Assembly: GCA_947628305.1 (NCBI GenBank)
Contig: CANQZG010000009.1
Location: 62,001-126,000 of the forward strand
DNA from: an uncultured Muribaculaceae bacterium
GTDB taxonomy: Bacteria > Bacteroidota > Bacteroidia > Bacteroidales > Muribaculaceae
Direction of reading: 5' to 3'
DNA: 64,000 nucleotides
Shown: one piece after another, positions 46,171 through 54,516 of the stretch
Numbering within the stretch: the first letter of the stretch is position 1
How the letters are laid out: each line of letters begins with the position of its first letter
Notes under the pieces: generated by a model
The model's input: only the letters and a program-made list of their open reading frames with translations
What the model was told of the DNA's origin: nothing
Database searches by the model: none
Program-made: the position numbers and the translations under genes

Positions 46171-46880
46171 TTCTCGGCGGATTTGTGGCGGGCGTAGGCC
46201 GAGGCCATGCGGGTGTGATAGCCACGGGAGGCGTAGGACGGGCCATTATAGCCGCGGGCAAACGCTGCCCAGTTTTTATTTTTTAGGTGAGGAAGAAGCC
46301 CCGAGTTGGTTATAAACCGCGCAAAGAGTTCCAATTGGTCGCGTTCAGAGCGGCTCATCAATTCGACAAACTCGTTTATATCTTTCGCGCCACATTTCTT
46401 CCAGTTGAACCCGCCAATCTGGAACATACCCCAGAATGTACCTTCGATTGCCGTTGTGTTATCGATTGTCCTTGCCGCCTGTAATCTCTTGTACACCGCC
46501 GCCTGTGAACCTCGTGCCGAACGGCTGAACACCGAGGGATGGCTCCTGCGGTATTTCGACAGATTTATGCCTCTTTTCCCGGCAAAACGGCGGAACATCG
46601 ACAGGTCAAAATTCACCAACGGCACTCCTGGTGCGGAAAAACCCTCATGCGACCTTCCGGCCTCTATATCGACAACGGCCTTGATTGCGGCCACCTCCAC
46701 GCCGAGTTCATCGGCCACTTCGCGATAATCCTCCTCGGTCAATCTCTTGATTACATCAGGAACTGTCTCATCTTCGGCTTCAACCACTGATTGCAGTGAA
46801 TCGGTTTCAACAGGCTCCGTCGCCGACAACGACAAGAACGCATAAACAGCAGCAATGACTGTGAGGAGATGTTTTTTCAT
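46167..46880 (-). CDS. Exported N-acetylmuramidase-domain protein (DUF3380 type)
   Basis: The protein of about 237 residues begins MKKHLLTVIAAVYAFLSLSA, a signal peptide. The catalytic domain (about 60-235) fits the N-acetylmuramidase family first known from phage endolysins: VAAIKAVVDIEAGRSHEGF with the conserved glutamate, VPLVNFDLSMFRRFAGKRG, EGTFWGMFQIGGFNWKKCG and FARGYNGPSYASRGYHTRM. It would cut glycan strands of peptidoglycan in the periplasm. The start at 46880 is preferred because the ATG at 46889 would leave only about 4 bases of leader after the promoter at 46901. No other phage genes are near. It leads an operon with the fucosyltransferase-like gene and flippase. Confidence 0.9.
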   Translation of the reverse strand: MKKHLLTVIAAVYAFLSLSATEPVETDSLQSVVEAEDETVPDVIKRLTEEDYREVADELGVEVAAIKAVVDIEAGRSHEGFSAPGVPLVNFDLSMFRRFAGKRGINLSKYRRSHPSVFSRSARGSQAAVYKRLQAARTIDNTTAIEGTFWGMFQIGGFNWKKCGAKDINEFVELMSRSERDQLELFARFITNSGLLPHLKNKNWAAFARGYNGPSYASRGYHTRMASAYARHKSAEK

Positions 46881-46900
46881 GACTATCATCTTTAGGTTGA

Positions 46901-46931
46901 CAAATTTACAAAAATTGGACGAAACGGCAAA
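46901..46931 (-). promoter_or_regulatory. Promoter of the muramidase-fucosyltransferase-flippase operon
   Basis: On the minus strand TTTG (46931-46928), a 19-base spacer and TAAATTTG (46908-46901) match the consensus fully. The -33 box lies in the T-tract of the pepD terminator. Confidence 0.78.
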
Positions 46932-46965
46932 AACGTAGGGTTGTGCCAGTCCGACACAACCCTAC
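46929..46965 (-). terminator. Terminator of pepD, made of a GTAG-foot palindrome
   Basis: GTAGGGTTGTG (46935-46945) and CACAACCCTAC (46955-46965) are perfect 11-bp arms with a 9-base loop. On the minus strand they are followed by GTTTTT. The GTAGGG start is shared with the repeats elsewhere in the window. Confidence 0.82.
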
Positions 46966-47008
46966 AACGAGTATTATTATAATTATTATGAGAGTATGTT
47001 CAGCCAAC

Positions 47009-48469
47009 TCACTTCTTGAGGTCAGCGACCTTAGTGAGCGTCAGGCGCAATTGCTGCCAGAAACGTTCGACAGCCGGAATGTGCATTCTTTCCGACGGGG
47101 AATGGACGCCCTGCAATGTCGGCCCGAACGACACCATGTCAAGGTGAGGGTATTTCTCCAAGAACAGACCACATTCGAGACCGGCATGAATGGCCTTTAT
47201 TGCGGGGGTGATTCCATAGAGTTCCTTGTAGGCGTCGCGAGCGATTTCCATGATGGGCGATTTCATGTTGGGTGCCCAACCGGGATATCCGTCACCGTGT
47301 GTAACCTCGGCCCCTGCGAGTTCAAACAGAGCCTCGACCTGACGGGCGATGTCCCATTTGCGGGACTCAACCGAGCTTCGCTGACTCGTAGTCACCAGGA
47401 TTTTGTTGTCAGGCTGCATCTTGACCGATGCAAGGTTGGTCGATGTCTCCACTAGACCCTCGATGTCACGGCTCATTGATATAACGCCGTGAGGTGCGCT
47501 GTAAAGGGCGCGTATGAGGTTGAGCGATGTAGCCGAATCAACACAGAATTCAGGTGTCTCGACGCTCTCAATCTTGATTTCAAGTGTCGGTTCAAGACCG
47601 GCATACTCGTTCTGCACCTCGGCGATAAATTCGTTGAGACGTGTCACCACCTTTTCCTTACGCGAAGTGTGCACCCCGAACACAGCATGTGCAGCACGGG
47701 GAATGGCGTTGCGCAGGTTACCGCCGTCGATTTCCGACACCGACACATCATGTTTTTCGGTGAGACTAAAGAGGAAGCGTGCCAGCAGCTTGTTGGCGTT
47801 GGCACGTCCAAGATGGATGTCTCCGCCCGAATGGCCACCCTGTCCTTTCTCAATGCTGACCTTGAAATACATATAATCGGTCGGCGCGAAAGAGCGGTTA
47901 TAAGAGAACAGACATGTGGTATCCACACCGCCGGCGCATCCCACGAAGATTTCGGCATCATCCTCCGAGTCGAGGTTAAGCAACATCGAGCCTGAAATCA
48001 TGCCCTCGCCAAGGTTGTTGGCACCGGTGAGGCCCGTCTCCTCATCAACCGTGAAAAGAGCTTCGAGTGGCCCGTGTACAAGGGTGTCATCGACAAGGGC
48101 CGCAAGCGCGGCGGCCATGCCGATACCGTTGTCCGCGCCAAGCGTCGTGCCCTCGGCACGCAGCCATTCGCCGTCAACGACTGTGGTGATGGGGGTATTG
48201 TCGAAGTCAAACGACTTGTCGTTGGACTCGCACACCATGTCCATGTGAGCCTGAAGAATAACCGTGGGCGCATCTTCATGCCCGGGGGTTGCAGCCTTTG
48301 TCATCACAACGTTACCAACCTTGTCGGTCTTGACCAGAATATCGTGTTTTGCGGCAAAATCAAGAAGATATTGACGTATCTTCCCCTCCTTTTTAGAGGG
48401 GCGCGGCACCTTGGTGATTTCATCAAAAATCGAGAACACCAACGCCGGTTGCAGGTCTTTGATTGTCAT
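47009..48469 (-). CDS. pepD: Aminoacyl-histidine dipeptidase (M20 peptidase)
   Basis: The 486-residue cytoplasmic zinc peptidase cuts dipeptides such as beta-Ala-His and Xaa-His. M20 landmarks are VILQAHMDMV (zinc histidine and aspartate), TTLGADNGIGMAAALA, TVDEETGLTGANNLGEGM (general-base glutamates) and, near the end, AIHAGLECGLFLEKYP. GGHSGGDIHLGRANANKLLA marks the lid domain. It has no signal peptide and has the usual length. A terminator follows its stop at 46929-46965. Confidence 0.95.
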   Translation of the reverse strand: MTIKDLQPALVFSIFDEITKVPRPSKKEGKIRQYLLDFAAKHDILVKTDKVGNVVMTKAATPGHEDAPTVILQAHMDMVCESNDKSFDFDNTPITTVVDGEWLRAEGTTLGADNGIGMAAALAALVDDTLVHGPLEALFTVDEETGLTGANNLGEGMISGSMLLNLDSEDDAEIFVGCAGGVDTTCLFSYNRSFAPTDYMYFKVSIEKGQGGHSGGDIHLGRANANKLLARFLFSLTEKHDVSVSEIDGGNLRNAIPRAAHAVFGVHTSRKEKVVTRLNEFIAEVQNEYAGLEPTLEIKIESVETPEFCVDSATSLNLIRALYSAPHGVISMSRDIEGLVETSTNLASVKMQPDNKILVTTSQRSSVESRKWDIARQVEALFELAGAEVTHGDGYPGWAPNMKSPIMEIARDAYKELYGITPAIKAIHAGLECGLFLEKYPHLDMVSFGPTLQGVHSPSERMHIPAVERFWQQLRLTLTKVADLKK

Positions 48470-48590
48470 AGTTTCTTTATTATTAGTTCAATTTGATTCC
48501 GAATTGGAAAATAATGTTAAATTTTGAAATAATCGCACACTAAGTTACAAAATAAAATTTACATATAGCAAATAATTTCGCGACGTTTCC

Positions 48591-48598
48591 TATATTTG
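48591..48598 (+). promoter_or_regulatory. -7 promoter element (TATATTTG)
   Basis: TATATTTG matches TAnnTTTG and is 23 bases before the start of the 52-residue membrane protein gene. A -33 box is not clear. Confidence 0.55.
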
Positions 48599-48621
48599 CA
48601 GTGTAAAAGCGCATTTTATAC

Positions 48622-48780
48622 ATGAAAACTGCCATTCTGTCCATTATGCTAATCGCCTTCGCATTCTTATTGCTGGGTGTCAAAGTGCTGTTTGTCAAAG
48701 GAGGTAGATTTCCGTCGGGTCACGCACACGATGTGCCGGAACTCCGTCGACGCGGTATAGGGTGTTCCCACAACGAATAA
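48622..48780 (+). CDS. 52-residue conserved-type single-span membrane protein
   Basis: ATG at 48622 to TAA at 48780 gives 52 residues. It starts MKTAILSIMLIAFAFLLLGV, one transmembrane helix, followed by KVLFVKGGRFPSGHAHDV and ending RRRGIGCSHNE. I recall very similar short proteins, with the GVKVLFVKGGxFPSGHxH segment and a late cysteine, in many Bacteroidales genomes; this is memory and not a search. The position 23 bases after a -7 element and directly before the OmpH-like gene supports a real gene. Function unknown. Confidence 0.75.
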   Translation: MKTAILSIMLIAFAFLLLGVKVLFVKGGRFPSGHAHDVPELRRRGIGCSHNE

Positions 48781-48826
48781 TAATTTAACAAAGAACATAA
48801 AAACTTTAATTACATTTATTCCTGAC

Positions 48827-49423
48827 ATGAAAAAATCAGCAATCTTCGCTATAATCGCGCTTGCCGCCTCAACTATAGCAGCTTGTTCAGGCAACGCGGA
48901 CGAAGCCGCCGATAATAAAGCCGCTGCAACCGCGGAAAAGACCGAGACAAAGAGCCTTCCCAACATACGATACATCGACGGAGATTCGGTAAGCGCACAT
49001 TACAACCTCGCCAAAGACTTCAAGGAAGCATCGCTCCGCGCAATCAGCAAGATTGACAACGCCCGCAACGCCAAGGGCAATGAAATCCAAAAGTTCGGCG
49101 CGTCAATCGAGCAGAAGATGCGTTCCAACGGCTACCTGAGCGAAGAAAGCTACAACGCCGACATGGCCAAATACAACAAGATGCAGCAGGATGCAGCCGT
49201 CTATATCGACAACCTGCAGCGCACCACCGAGCAAGAACTCGCCCAGCAGCAACTTCAGCTAAACGACTCAGTCGAGAACTTCATCAAGCAGTACAACAAG
49301 ACCAAGGGTTATGACGCAATCCTGTTCAAAGCCGCGGGCGTATACTTCAACCCCGACCTCGATATCACCAAGGAAATCATCGATGGTCTGAACGCTCGCT
49401 ACAACAAGGTAGCGACGAAATAG
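48827..49423 (+). CDS. OmpH/Skp-like periplasmic chaperone lipoprotein
   Basis: The 198-residue protein has a lipoprotein signal (STIAACSGNADEA, C20) and then NIRYIDGDSVSAHYNLAKDF, a small beta strand with the start of a long helix. A helical hairpin rich in Lys, Asn, Gln and Glu follows (about 60-155) and then GYDAILFKAAGVYFNPDLDI, which is the conserved end of the OmpH/Skp body domain. Such proteins hold unfolded outer-membrane proteins. The lipid anchor is unlike E. coli Skp but common in Bacteroidota. Confidence 0.87.
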   Translation: MKKSAIFAIIALAASTIAACSGNADEAADNKAAATAEKTETKSLPNIRYIDGDSVSAHYNLAKDFKEASLRAISKIDNARNAKGNEIQKFGASIEQKMRSNGYLSEESYNADMAKYNKMQQDAAVYIDNLQRTTEQELAQQQLQLNDSVENFIKQYNKTKGYDAILFKAAGVYFNPDLDITKEIIDGLNARYNKVATK

Positions 49424-49450
49424 CCACACCTCCGACAAAAGACTTATCAC

Positions 49451-49481
49451 AAGCTGCGCCATAGTCATGACACAGCTTTTT
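49451..49481 (+). terminator. Weak terminator after the OmpH-like gene
   Basis: AAGCTG (49451-49456) pairs with CAGCTT (49473-49478), which runs into TTTTTCT. The stem is short and the loop long. Confidence 0.4.
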
Positions 49482-49506
49482 CTATTTACATAATTAATTA
49501 CAACAC

Positions 49507-49974
49507 ATGAAGAAACTTTTACTTCTATTCCCGATGCTGGCCTGGTTCTGTGCAGCCACAGCCGACACCGCCCAACAATGGGTCCTGATAACCGACTCAG
49601 GCATCGAAGTCGCGATAAGCGACGTTGAATGCCTTGTCGCAGCCGACAACGCCGAATCTTTTACGGTAATGAAAAAGACGCCTACTGACAACATCACCGG
49701 CGTCAAATCAGCGACCTTTACCAAACGTGAACTATCATCAATAGGCTCGACCTTAGGCGGCAACGGCATGACAATCATGCCCGACCACGTGAGCAATTCA
49801 ATAACAATCACAGGCGCACCCGGCGCAGAGGCCCGCATAACGGCGACAAACGGCCGGACAGTACTACAGACAAGGCTTACCGAATACAATGACCGCATAG
49901 ACATCTCGTCACTTGAACCAGGCATGTATATTCTCTCCATAAACAATTCATCAATTAAATTTATCAAAAAATGA
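49507..49974 (+). CDS. Small exported protein with T9SS-type C-terminal sorting domain
   Basis: The 155-residue protein has a signal peptide (about 1-20, ending CAATA), a short globular stretch and a C-terminal region of about 75 residues that looks like a Por secretion tail: ITITGAPGAEARITATNGRT, then DISSLEPGMYILSINNSSIK and FIKK. Almost half of the mature protein is the sorting domain, so it is either a minimal cargo or a remnant of a larger one. It overlaps the next start by ATGA. Confidence 0.78.
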   Translation: MKKLLLLFPMLAWFCAATADTAQQWVLITDSGIEVAISDVECLVAADNAESFTVMKKTPTDNITGVKSATFTKRELSSIGSTLGGNGMTIMPDHVSNSITITGAPGAEARITATNGRTVLQTRLTEYNDRIDISSLEPGMYILSINNSSIKFIKK

Positions 49975-50921
49975 AGAAGCTCCTGTTCTTAACCATCATA
50001 ACCCTGGGGGGCATACTTACTTCACAGGCCCAATTCAAGATTGAGCCTGTCAACGGCGACCCGGTGACAATCAACGGCAATGTGACATTCTCACCCAATG
50101 CCGACGGGACATCCTACTCGGTCGGTTCATCCTATAACGCTGACCTTGACCTGTCCAAAATCAAGTCAATATCACTCGCCCCTAAGACAACCGGGCCGGC
50201 AGTCGGTGACTTCTTTTACTCCGACGGGACTTATTCCGCCACTCTCGACGCGTCAAAGACTCCAATCGGGGTGATATTCTATATCGGCGACCCCACCGAG
50301 CAGGACGCCGCGCTAAAGGCCGCACACCCCGGCTGCACCCATGGTCTTGTAGTGGGCCTGACCCAAAAGCAATGCGAATGGCAGGACAACTACGGAGACT
50401 TCGACATGGAGGTCGACATGACCGTCGGGGAATGGATTGCAGCCAACACCGACTACGAGTCAATTGCGACCCGCTCCGAGGCAATGAGCAGTCCGTTCAA
50501 CAAAATCCTCGGCTACAATAATACAATGGGCATCGATGCCTTCAATGACGGAGAATATGGATGGGATTACGAAGTACTCGTCGGCAGCAATGTATCAAGC
50601 ACAATGTCCTCCTACAAGGCTCCGGCATCAACGAGCGGATGGTACATTCCCTCAATCAAGGAAGTGTCCCTGATTTGTTCGGGCGTGACCGACGGCAGCA
50701 TCGGCGACCTTGGCTACGAATCAACACCCGACAACGCCAACGTGACATTGCTCAACACCAAAATCGCCCAAATCGACAAAGCCACACCTCTTGACGGGGT
50801 ATATTGGTCCAGCACCGAATACAATGTCAGCCAGGTTCACACCGTCCAATTCCGCAACGGTCTCGTCATGCAGACCTCCAAGGGCGGTGCCAACCTCCTG
50901 CGCCCAATCCTTGCATTCTGA
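49971..50921 (+). CDS. Exported protein with DUF1566/Lcl-like domain
   Basis: The 316-residue protein has a signal peptide (about 1-20, ending LTSQAQ). The C-terminal part reads SGWYIPSIKEVSLICSG... DGVYWSSTEYNVSQVHTVQF...GGANLLRPILAF, which follows the W-x-(L/I)-P-x-x-x-E, YWSSTE and R-P pattern of DUF1566/Lcl-type domains related to the formylglycine-generating and C-type lectin-like fold. Those occur in surface proteins and mediate binding in some cases. It overlaps the short sorting-domain protein upstream, and the pair probably works together. Role unknown. Confidence 0.78.
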   Translation: MKKLLFLTIITLGGILTSQAQFKIEPVNGDPVTINGNVTFSPNADGTSYSVGSSYNADLDLSKIKSISLAPKTTGPAVGDFFYSDGTYSATLDASKTPIGVIFYIGDPTEQDAALKAAHPGCTHGLVVGLTQKQCEWQDNYGDFDMEVDMTVGEWIAANTDYESIATRSEAMSSPFNKILGYNNTMGIDAFNDGEYGWDYEVLVGSNVSSTMSSYKAPASTSGWYIPSIKEVSLICSGVTDGSIGDLGYESTPDNANVTLLNTKIAQIDKATPLDGVYWSSTEYNVSQVHTVQFRNGLVMQTSKGGANLLRPILAF

Positions 50922-50978
50922 CCCGAAACCCATAGCGACAATCAGTACGGTTACGGGATTGAGACTTAATGCGAAATT

Positions 50979-50998
50979 GTAGGGACGCTCCTACGATG
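50979..50998. repeat. Degenerate REP unit
   Basis: GTAGGGACGCTCCTACGATG keeps the GTAG foot and GGGACGC arm, but the second arm is lost; a short GTAGG/CCTAC pairing remains. It lies between the Lcl-like gene and the pnp terminator. Confidence 0.6.
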
Positions 50999-51027
50999 CT
51001 GATTCTTGAATTTTTCAGCACCTACCG

Positions 51028-51068
51028 AAAAAATATCGGGCGATGAACTTTGAAGGTTCATCGCCCGA
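51028..51068 (-). terminator. Terminator of pnp
   Basis: TCGGGCGATGAAC (51036-51048) and GTTCATCGCCCGA (51056-51068) are perfect 13-bp arms with a 7-base loop. On the minus strand they are followed by TATTTTTT. It could also serve the plus-strand gene ending at 50921, though the plus-side T-tract is poor. Confidence 0.9.
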
Positions 51069-51093
51069 CATTTTAATTACTGTTCATTACAAA

Positions 51094-53313
51094 TCAACGG
51101 CGTGGGCCACGGTCATGACGCGGGCCGCGGTCGCCGCCTTCGCGACGTGGGCCACGGTCGCCACGGGGTGCACGCGGGGCGCGTTCACGTTCCACATACC
51201 CTTCAGGCTTGGGAAGCAACGCACGCATCGACAGACGGTACTTGCCTGTCTTTTTATCGATTTCAATGAGTTTGACCTCAACTTCATCGCCCTCTTTCAG
51301 GCCTGATGCAGCCATGTCTTCAAGGCGTTCCCATGAAATCTCGCTGATGTGGAGAAGTCCGTCTCGGTTAGGCATAAACTGTACGAACGCCCCGAAGTCG
51401 AGAATCGACTGCACGCGTCCTTTGTACACTTTGCCCTCCTCGGGAAGCTCGACAATCGCGTTAATCATCTCCATGGCCTTGTCAATCGATGCCTTGTTGG
51501 CAGCGGCGACCTCAATGTATCCGCCCTCGTCGATTTCATCGATAGAGACCGTCGCTCCACTGGCCTCCTGAATACCCTGGATTACCTTTCCACCCGGGCC
51601 AATCACGGCACCGATGAGGTCCTTGGGTATAATCATCGTCACGATGCGAGGCACATGAGGCTTGTAGTCCTCACGTGGAGCGGGTATCGTCTCGTTTATT
51701 TTGTCGAGAATGTGAAAACGTCCGTCACGTGCCTGGTTAAGCGCACGCTCAAGGATTTCGTATGACAGACCGTCACACTTGATATCCATCTGTGTCGCGG
51801 TGATACCGTCACGTGTGCCTGTAACCTTGAAGTCCATGTCTCCGAGGTGGTCCTCGTCACCGAGGATGTCACTAAGTATCGCATATTTCTCGCCATCGGA
51901 AATCAACCCCATCGCGATACCTGCCACGGGTTTCTTCATCTTGACGCCGGCATCAAGCAACGCGAGTGTCCCGGCGCAGACAGTGGCCATGGACGATGAG
52001 CCGTTAGACTCGAGTATATCGCTCACAATGCGGCATACATAGGGGAAATCATCGGGGAACATGCGCTTCAACGCACGGTGGGCGAGATTGCCGTGACCTA
52101 CCTCGCGACGACCCACGCCACGAACGGGACGAGCCTCGCCGGTAGAGAAGGGAGGGAAGTTATAGTGCAACAGGAAACGTTCGCGTCCCTGGTTGAGCAC
52201 ATCATCGAGAATCTTCTCGTCGAGTTTGGTGCCGAGTGTCACGGTCGAAAGCGACTGGGTCTCGCCACGGGTGAAGACAGCCGAACCGTGAGGGCCGGGA
52301 AGATAACCTACCTCACACCATATCGGGCGGATTTCGGTTGTCTTACGTCCATCGAGACGTATGCCCTCGTCAAGCACACAACGGCGCATTGCCTCTTTCT
52401 CCACATCGTGGTAGTAACGTTTCACCAACGGGGTCTTCTCGTCGCGTTCCTCCTCGGGAATCGACTCGATATATTCGTTAAGAATCGCCTCGAACGAATC
52501 TATACGCCAATGTTTGTCGGCACTGCCGGTCTTCGCCACGGCATATACCTTGTCATAGCACTTGTCATGCACATCCTTGCGGAGGTCTTCATCGTTGACC
52601 TCATGACAGTATTCACGTTTCACTGTCGAGCCGACAGCCTCGGCAAGCTCAAGCTGAGCCTTGCACTGAATCTTGATGGCGTCATGGGCGGTGCGAAGCG
52701 CGGCAAGGAGGTCAGCCTCCGAAACCTCGTTCATCTCGCCCTCTACCATCATTATATTGTCGTAGGTCGCTCCGACCATGAGTTCCATGTCGGCGTTCTC
52801 CAACTGTTCAAAAGTGGGGTCTATAACAAATTCACCGTTAACGCGTGCGACGCGCACCTCCGATATCGGTCCGTTGAACGGGATATCACTGACGGCAAGG
52901 GCGGCGGATGCTGCCAATCCTGCAAGAGCGTCAGGCATGTCAACACCGTCCGACGAGTAAAGGGTTATGTTTACAAACGTGTCAGCATGGTAATTGTCAG
53001 GGAACAACGGACGCAGTACACGGTCAACGAGACGCGATGTCAGGATTTCATAATCGCTCGCGCGTCCTTCACGTTTAAGGAAACCGCCGGGAAAACGTCC
53101 GTTTGACGAGAATTTCTCTTTGTATTCAACTTGAAGGGGCATGAAATCGACCCCTTCACCGGCCTCCTTGGCCGTCACAACTGTCGCGAGGAGCATCGTG
53201 TTGCCCATGCGCAGTTCTACCGCTCCATCGGCCTGCTTGGCAAGTTTGCCTGTCTCGAGGGTGATTGTACGCCCGTCAGGAAGCTCGATGGTTTTCTTGA
53301 TTGGATTTAACAT
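51094..53313 (-). CDS. pnp: Polyribonucleotide nucleotidyltransferase
   Basis: The 739-residue PNPase degrades RNA 3'-5' by phosphorolysis and can add tails. It has two RNase PH domains (about 1-230 and 310-540; [19 protein letters not shown] and [20 protein letters not shown] lie in the second), a KH domain ([20 protein letters not shown]) and an S1 domain ([36 protein letters not shown]). The C terminus is an Arg/Gly/Asp-rich tail ([18 protein letters not shown]). The start is [14 protein letters not shown] at 53313; a longer frame to 53364 overlaps the -7 promoter element and is rejected. Confidence 0.97.
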   Translation of the reverse strand: MLNPIKKTIELPDGRTITLETGKLAKQADGAVELRMGNTMLLATVVTAKEAGEGVDFMPLQVEYKEKFSSNGRFPGGFLKREGRASDYEILTSRLVDRVLRPLFPDNYHADTFVNITLYSSDGVDMPDALAGLAASAALAVSDIPFNGPISEVRVARVNGEFVIDPTFEQLENADMELMVGATYDNIMMVEGEMNEVSEADLLAALRTAHDAIKIQCKAQLELAEAVGSTVKREYCHEVNDEDLRKDVHDKCYDKVYAVAKTGSADKHWRIDSFEAILNEYIESIPEEERDEKTPLVKRYYHDVEKEAMRRCVLDEGIRLDGRKTTEIRPIWCEVGYLPGPHGSAVFTRGETQSLSTVTLGTKLDEKILDDVLNQGRERFLLHYNFPPFSTGEARPVRGVGRREVGHGNLAHRALKRMFPDDFPYVCRIVSDILESNGSSSMATVCAGTLALLDAGVKMKKPVAGIAMGLISDGEKYAILSDILGDEDHLGDMDFKVTGTRDGITATQMDIKCDGLSYEILERALNQARDGRFHILDKINETIPAPREDYKPHVPRIVTMIIPKDLIGAVIGPGGKVIQGIQEASGATVSIDEIDEGGYIEVAAANKASIDKAMEMINAIVELPEEGKVYKGRVQSILDFGAFVQFMPNRDGLLHISEISWERLEDMAASGLKEGDEVEVKLIEIDKKTGKYRLSMRALLPKPEGYVERERAPRAPRGDRGPRREGGDRGPRHDRGPRR

Positions 53314-53363
53314 AAAAGATTGTATTGTTCTTATTTTTCTGCTTTCTTTGCACAAAATCGTCA

Positions 53364-53371
53364 CAAAGTTA
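53364..53371 (-). promoter_or_regulatory. -7 promoter element of pnp (TAACTTTG on the minus strand)
   Basis: The minus-strand TAACTTTG matches TAnnTTTG. Transcription near 53357 leaves a leader of about 44 bases before the ATG at 53313, which fixes the start choice. Confidence 0.55.
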
Positions 53372-53489
53372 CAATTTTTCCATGATATAAATTGCTCTAT
53401 TTCACCCTTAAATAGGCCTCATGTTCCCACGTGACACCTCAAGCTGCAAAAAATTTTAGATATTTAACGTTTAATCTCGGATTAATCAT

Positions 53490-53497
53490 TACTTTTG
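53490..53497 (+). promoter_or_regulatory. -7 promoter element (TACTTTTG)
   Basis: TACTTTTG matches TAnnTTTG, 28 bases before the DUF4190-like gene. TTTA boxes lie at 16 and 23 bases, neither at the preferred distance. Confidence 0.55.
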
Positions 53498-53525
53498 CCC
53501 CCGAAGTCTCCAAAACACAACCGAC

Positions 53526-53834
53526 ATGCAACAACAATACAACAACTACGGTAATTACGGCAATCCTACGCCACAGCAAGTCTACTACCAACGCCCCAAG
53601 ACCAACGGACTCGGGACGGCAGGATTCATCTGCGCTCTTTTGGCTCTAATCCTATGTTGGGTACCCGTGCTCGACTGGATTCTTTGGGTACTCGGGTTCG
53701 TATTCTCCATCATCGGCCTGTTCAAAGCTCCGCGTGGACTCGCCATAGCCGGCTTCATCATCTCGATTATCGGCATAATAATCCTCTTGGTCCTGGTGGC
53801 AGGCTTCCTCGGCCTGGCAATGCTTAGCGTCTAA
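53526..53834 (+). CDS. DUF4190-like small membrane protein
   Basis: The 102-residue protein has a Gln/Asn/Tyr-rich N terminus (MQQQYNNYGNYGNPTPQQVY), then KTNGLGTAGFICALLALILC and a second hydrophobic segment IAGFIISIIGIIILLVLVAG. Two to three helices with the AGFI repeat are characteristic of the DUF4190 group of small membrane proteins. No function is known. It has its own promoter element and no close partners; a REP unit follows 30 bases after the stop. Confidence 0.82.
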   Translation: MQQQYNNYGNYGNPTPQQVYYQRPKTNGLGTAGFICALLALILCWVPVLDWILWVLGFVFSIIGLFKAPRGLAIAGFIISIIGIIILLVLVAGFLGLAMLSV

Positions 53835-53864
53835 AACGCACTTGGGCATTCAGCACGGTCCTTT

Positions 53865-53887
53865 GTAGGACGCTTTTCAAAGCGTCC
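53865..53887. repeat. REP unit downstream of the RAYT gene
   Basis: GTAG foot (53865-53868) with stem GGACGCTTT/AAAGCGTCC around TC (53868-53887). It is 34 bases from the 3' end of the transposase gene and has the same TTT-TC-AAA apex as the unit at 54529. Confidence 0.85.
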
Positions 53888-53920
53888 GCAGTTTCTGTAC
53901 GAGCATCTCTAAAGATTACT

Positions 53921-54487
53921 CTACGAATCATTAAAACAATCGTGACACCAATTTTCAACATTGGTGTCGATATAATTCATTATTTTATCAAATGCTTGAT
54001 GACTGCGTATTATATGTTCATGATAGCGTGACTGCCATTTGAACAGGAGCCCTAATTTATTAGCCCATCTTGTTATGCCACCCTTTAAACATCTGACAAC
54101 GACCGATAACGGTGAGTTATAATGAAAATTTTCACAACCGCTACCATGTGCTGAATTACGCAAGCAACCTAAATTTGGCTCAAGGGGATTTAATGCCTGT
54201 TTATCGGCGGACGCTTTAAAAAGCGTCCCTACCGGTTTTTCAATGACAACTATTAGATGTACGTGGTTAGGCATAACCACGTAATTCCACACCTCTACAA
54301 AATTGAAATGGAGAGACAATTCCTTTACATGTCTCTCCATTATTTTCCCTATCGCAGAAAGATGCATATTACCGTCAGAACCTATATTCCCAAAATAATG
54401 ACGGTGGCTGTCGGTACACACGGTGACAAAATATATCCCGCATTCATAATCATGCCATTTCGCCCTAAATTGATGCCTGTCACCCAT
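53921..54487 (-). CDS. REP-associated tyrosine transposase (RAYT, Y1/IS200-like HUH enzyme)
   Basis: The 188-residue protein shows the Y1-transposase pattern of RAYTs: RAKWHDYECGIYFVTVCT at the start, the metal-binding HUH motif VVMPNHVHLIVV (H75, H77) and WQSRYHEHIIRSH with the likely catalytic tyrosine Y155. RAYTs are single-copy domesticated relatives of IS200/IS605 transposases that nick REP hairpins at a GTAG-type foot. REP units lie 34 bases after the gene, 42 bases before it, and inside it: the bases at 54206-54232 form a REP that is read in frame as residues about 85-94 (PVGTLFKASA). The inserted segment lies between the HUH motif and the tyrosine helix, so activity could be affected. 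Confidence 0.9.
   Translation of the reverse strand: MGDRHQFRAKWHDYECGIYFVTVCTDSHRHYFGNIGSDGNMHLSAIGKIMERHVKELSLHFNFVEVWNYVVMPNHVHLIVVIEKPVGTLFKASADKQALNPLEPNLGCLRNSAHGSGCENFHYNSPLSVVVRCLKGGITRWANKLGLLFKWQSRYHEHIIRSHQAFDKIMNYIDTNVENWCHDCFNDS
54206..54232. repeat. REP unit inside the RAYT coding sequence
   Basis: Stem GGACGCTTT (54209-54217)/AAAGCGTCC (54220-54228) with CTAC at 54229-54232, that is a GTAG foot on the minus strand. It is the same subtype as the two units flanking the gene. Confidence 0.88.
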
Positions 54488-54516
54488 ATCGATACTTTAA
54501 CAACCTAAACACATTG

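Noticed and set aside
47489-47995. Plus-strand reading frames opposite pepD
   Set aside because: The M20 peptidase motifs on the minus strand are unambiguous, and the plus frames are composition shadows.
52078-53106. 342-residue plus-strand reading frame opposite pnp
   Set aside because: It lies wholly antisense to a secure PNPase gene, and its translation has no family signature.
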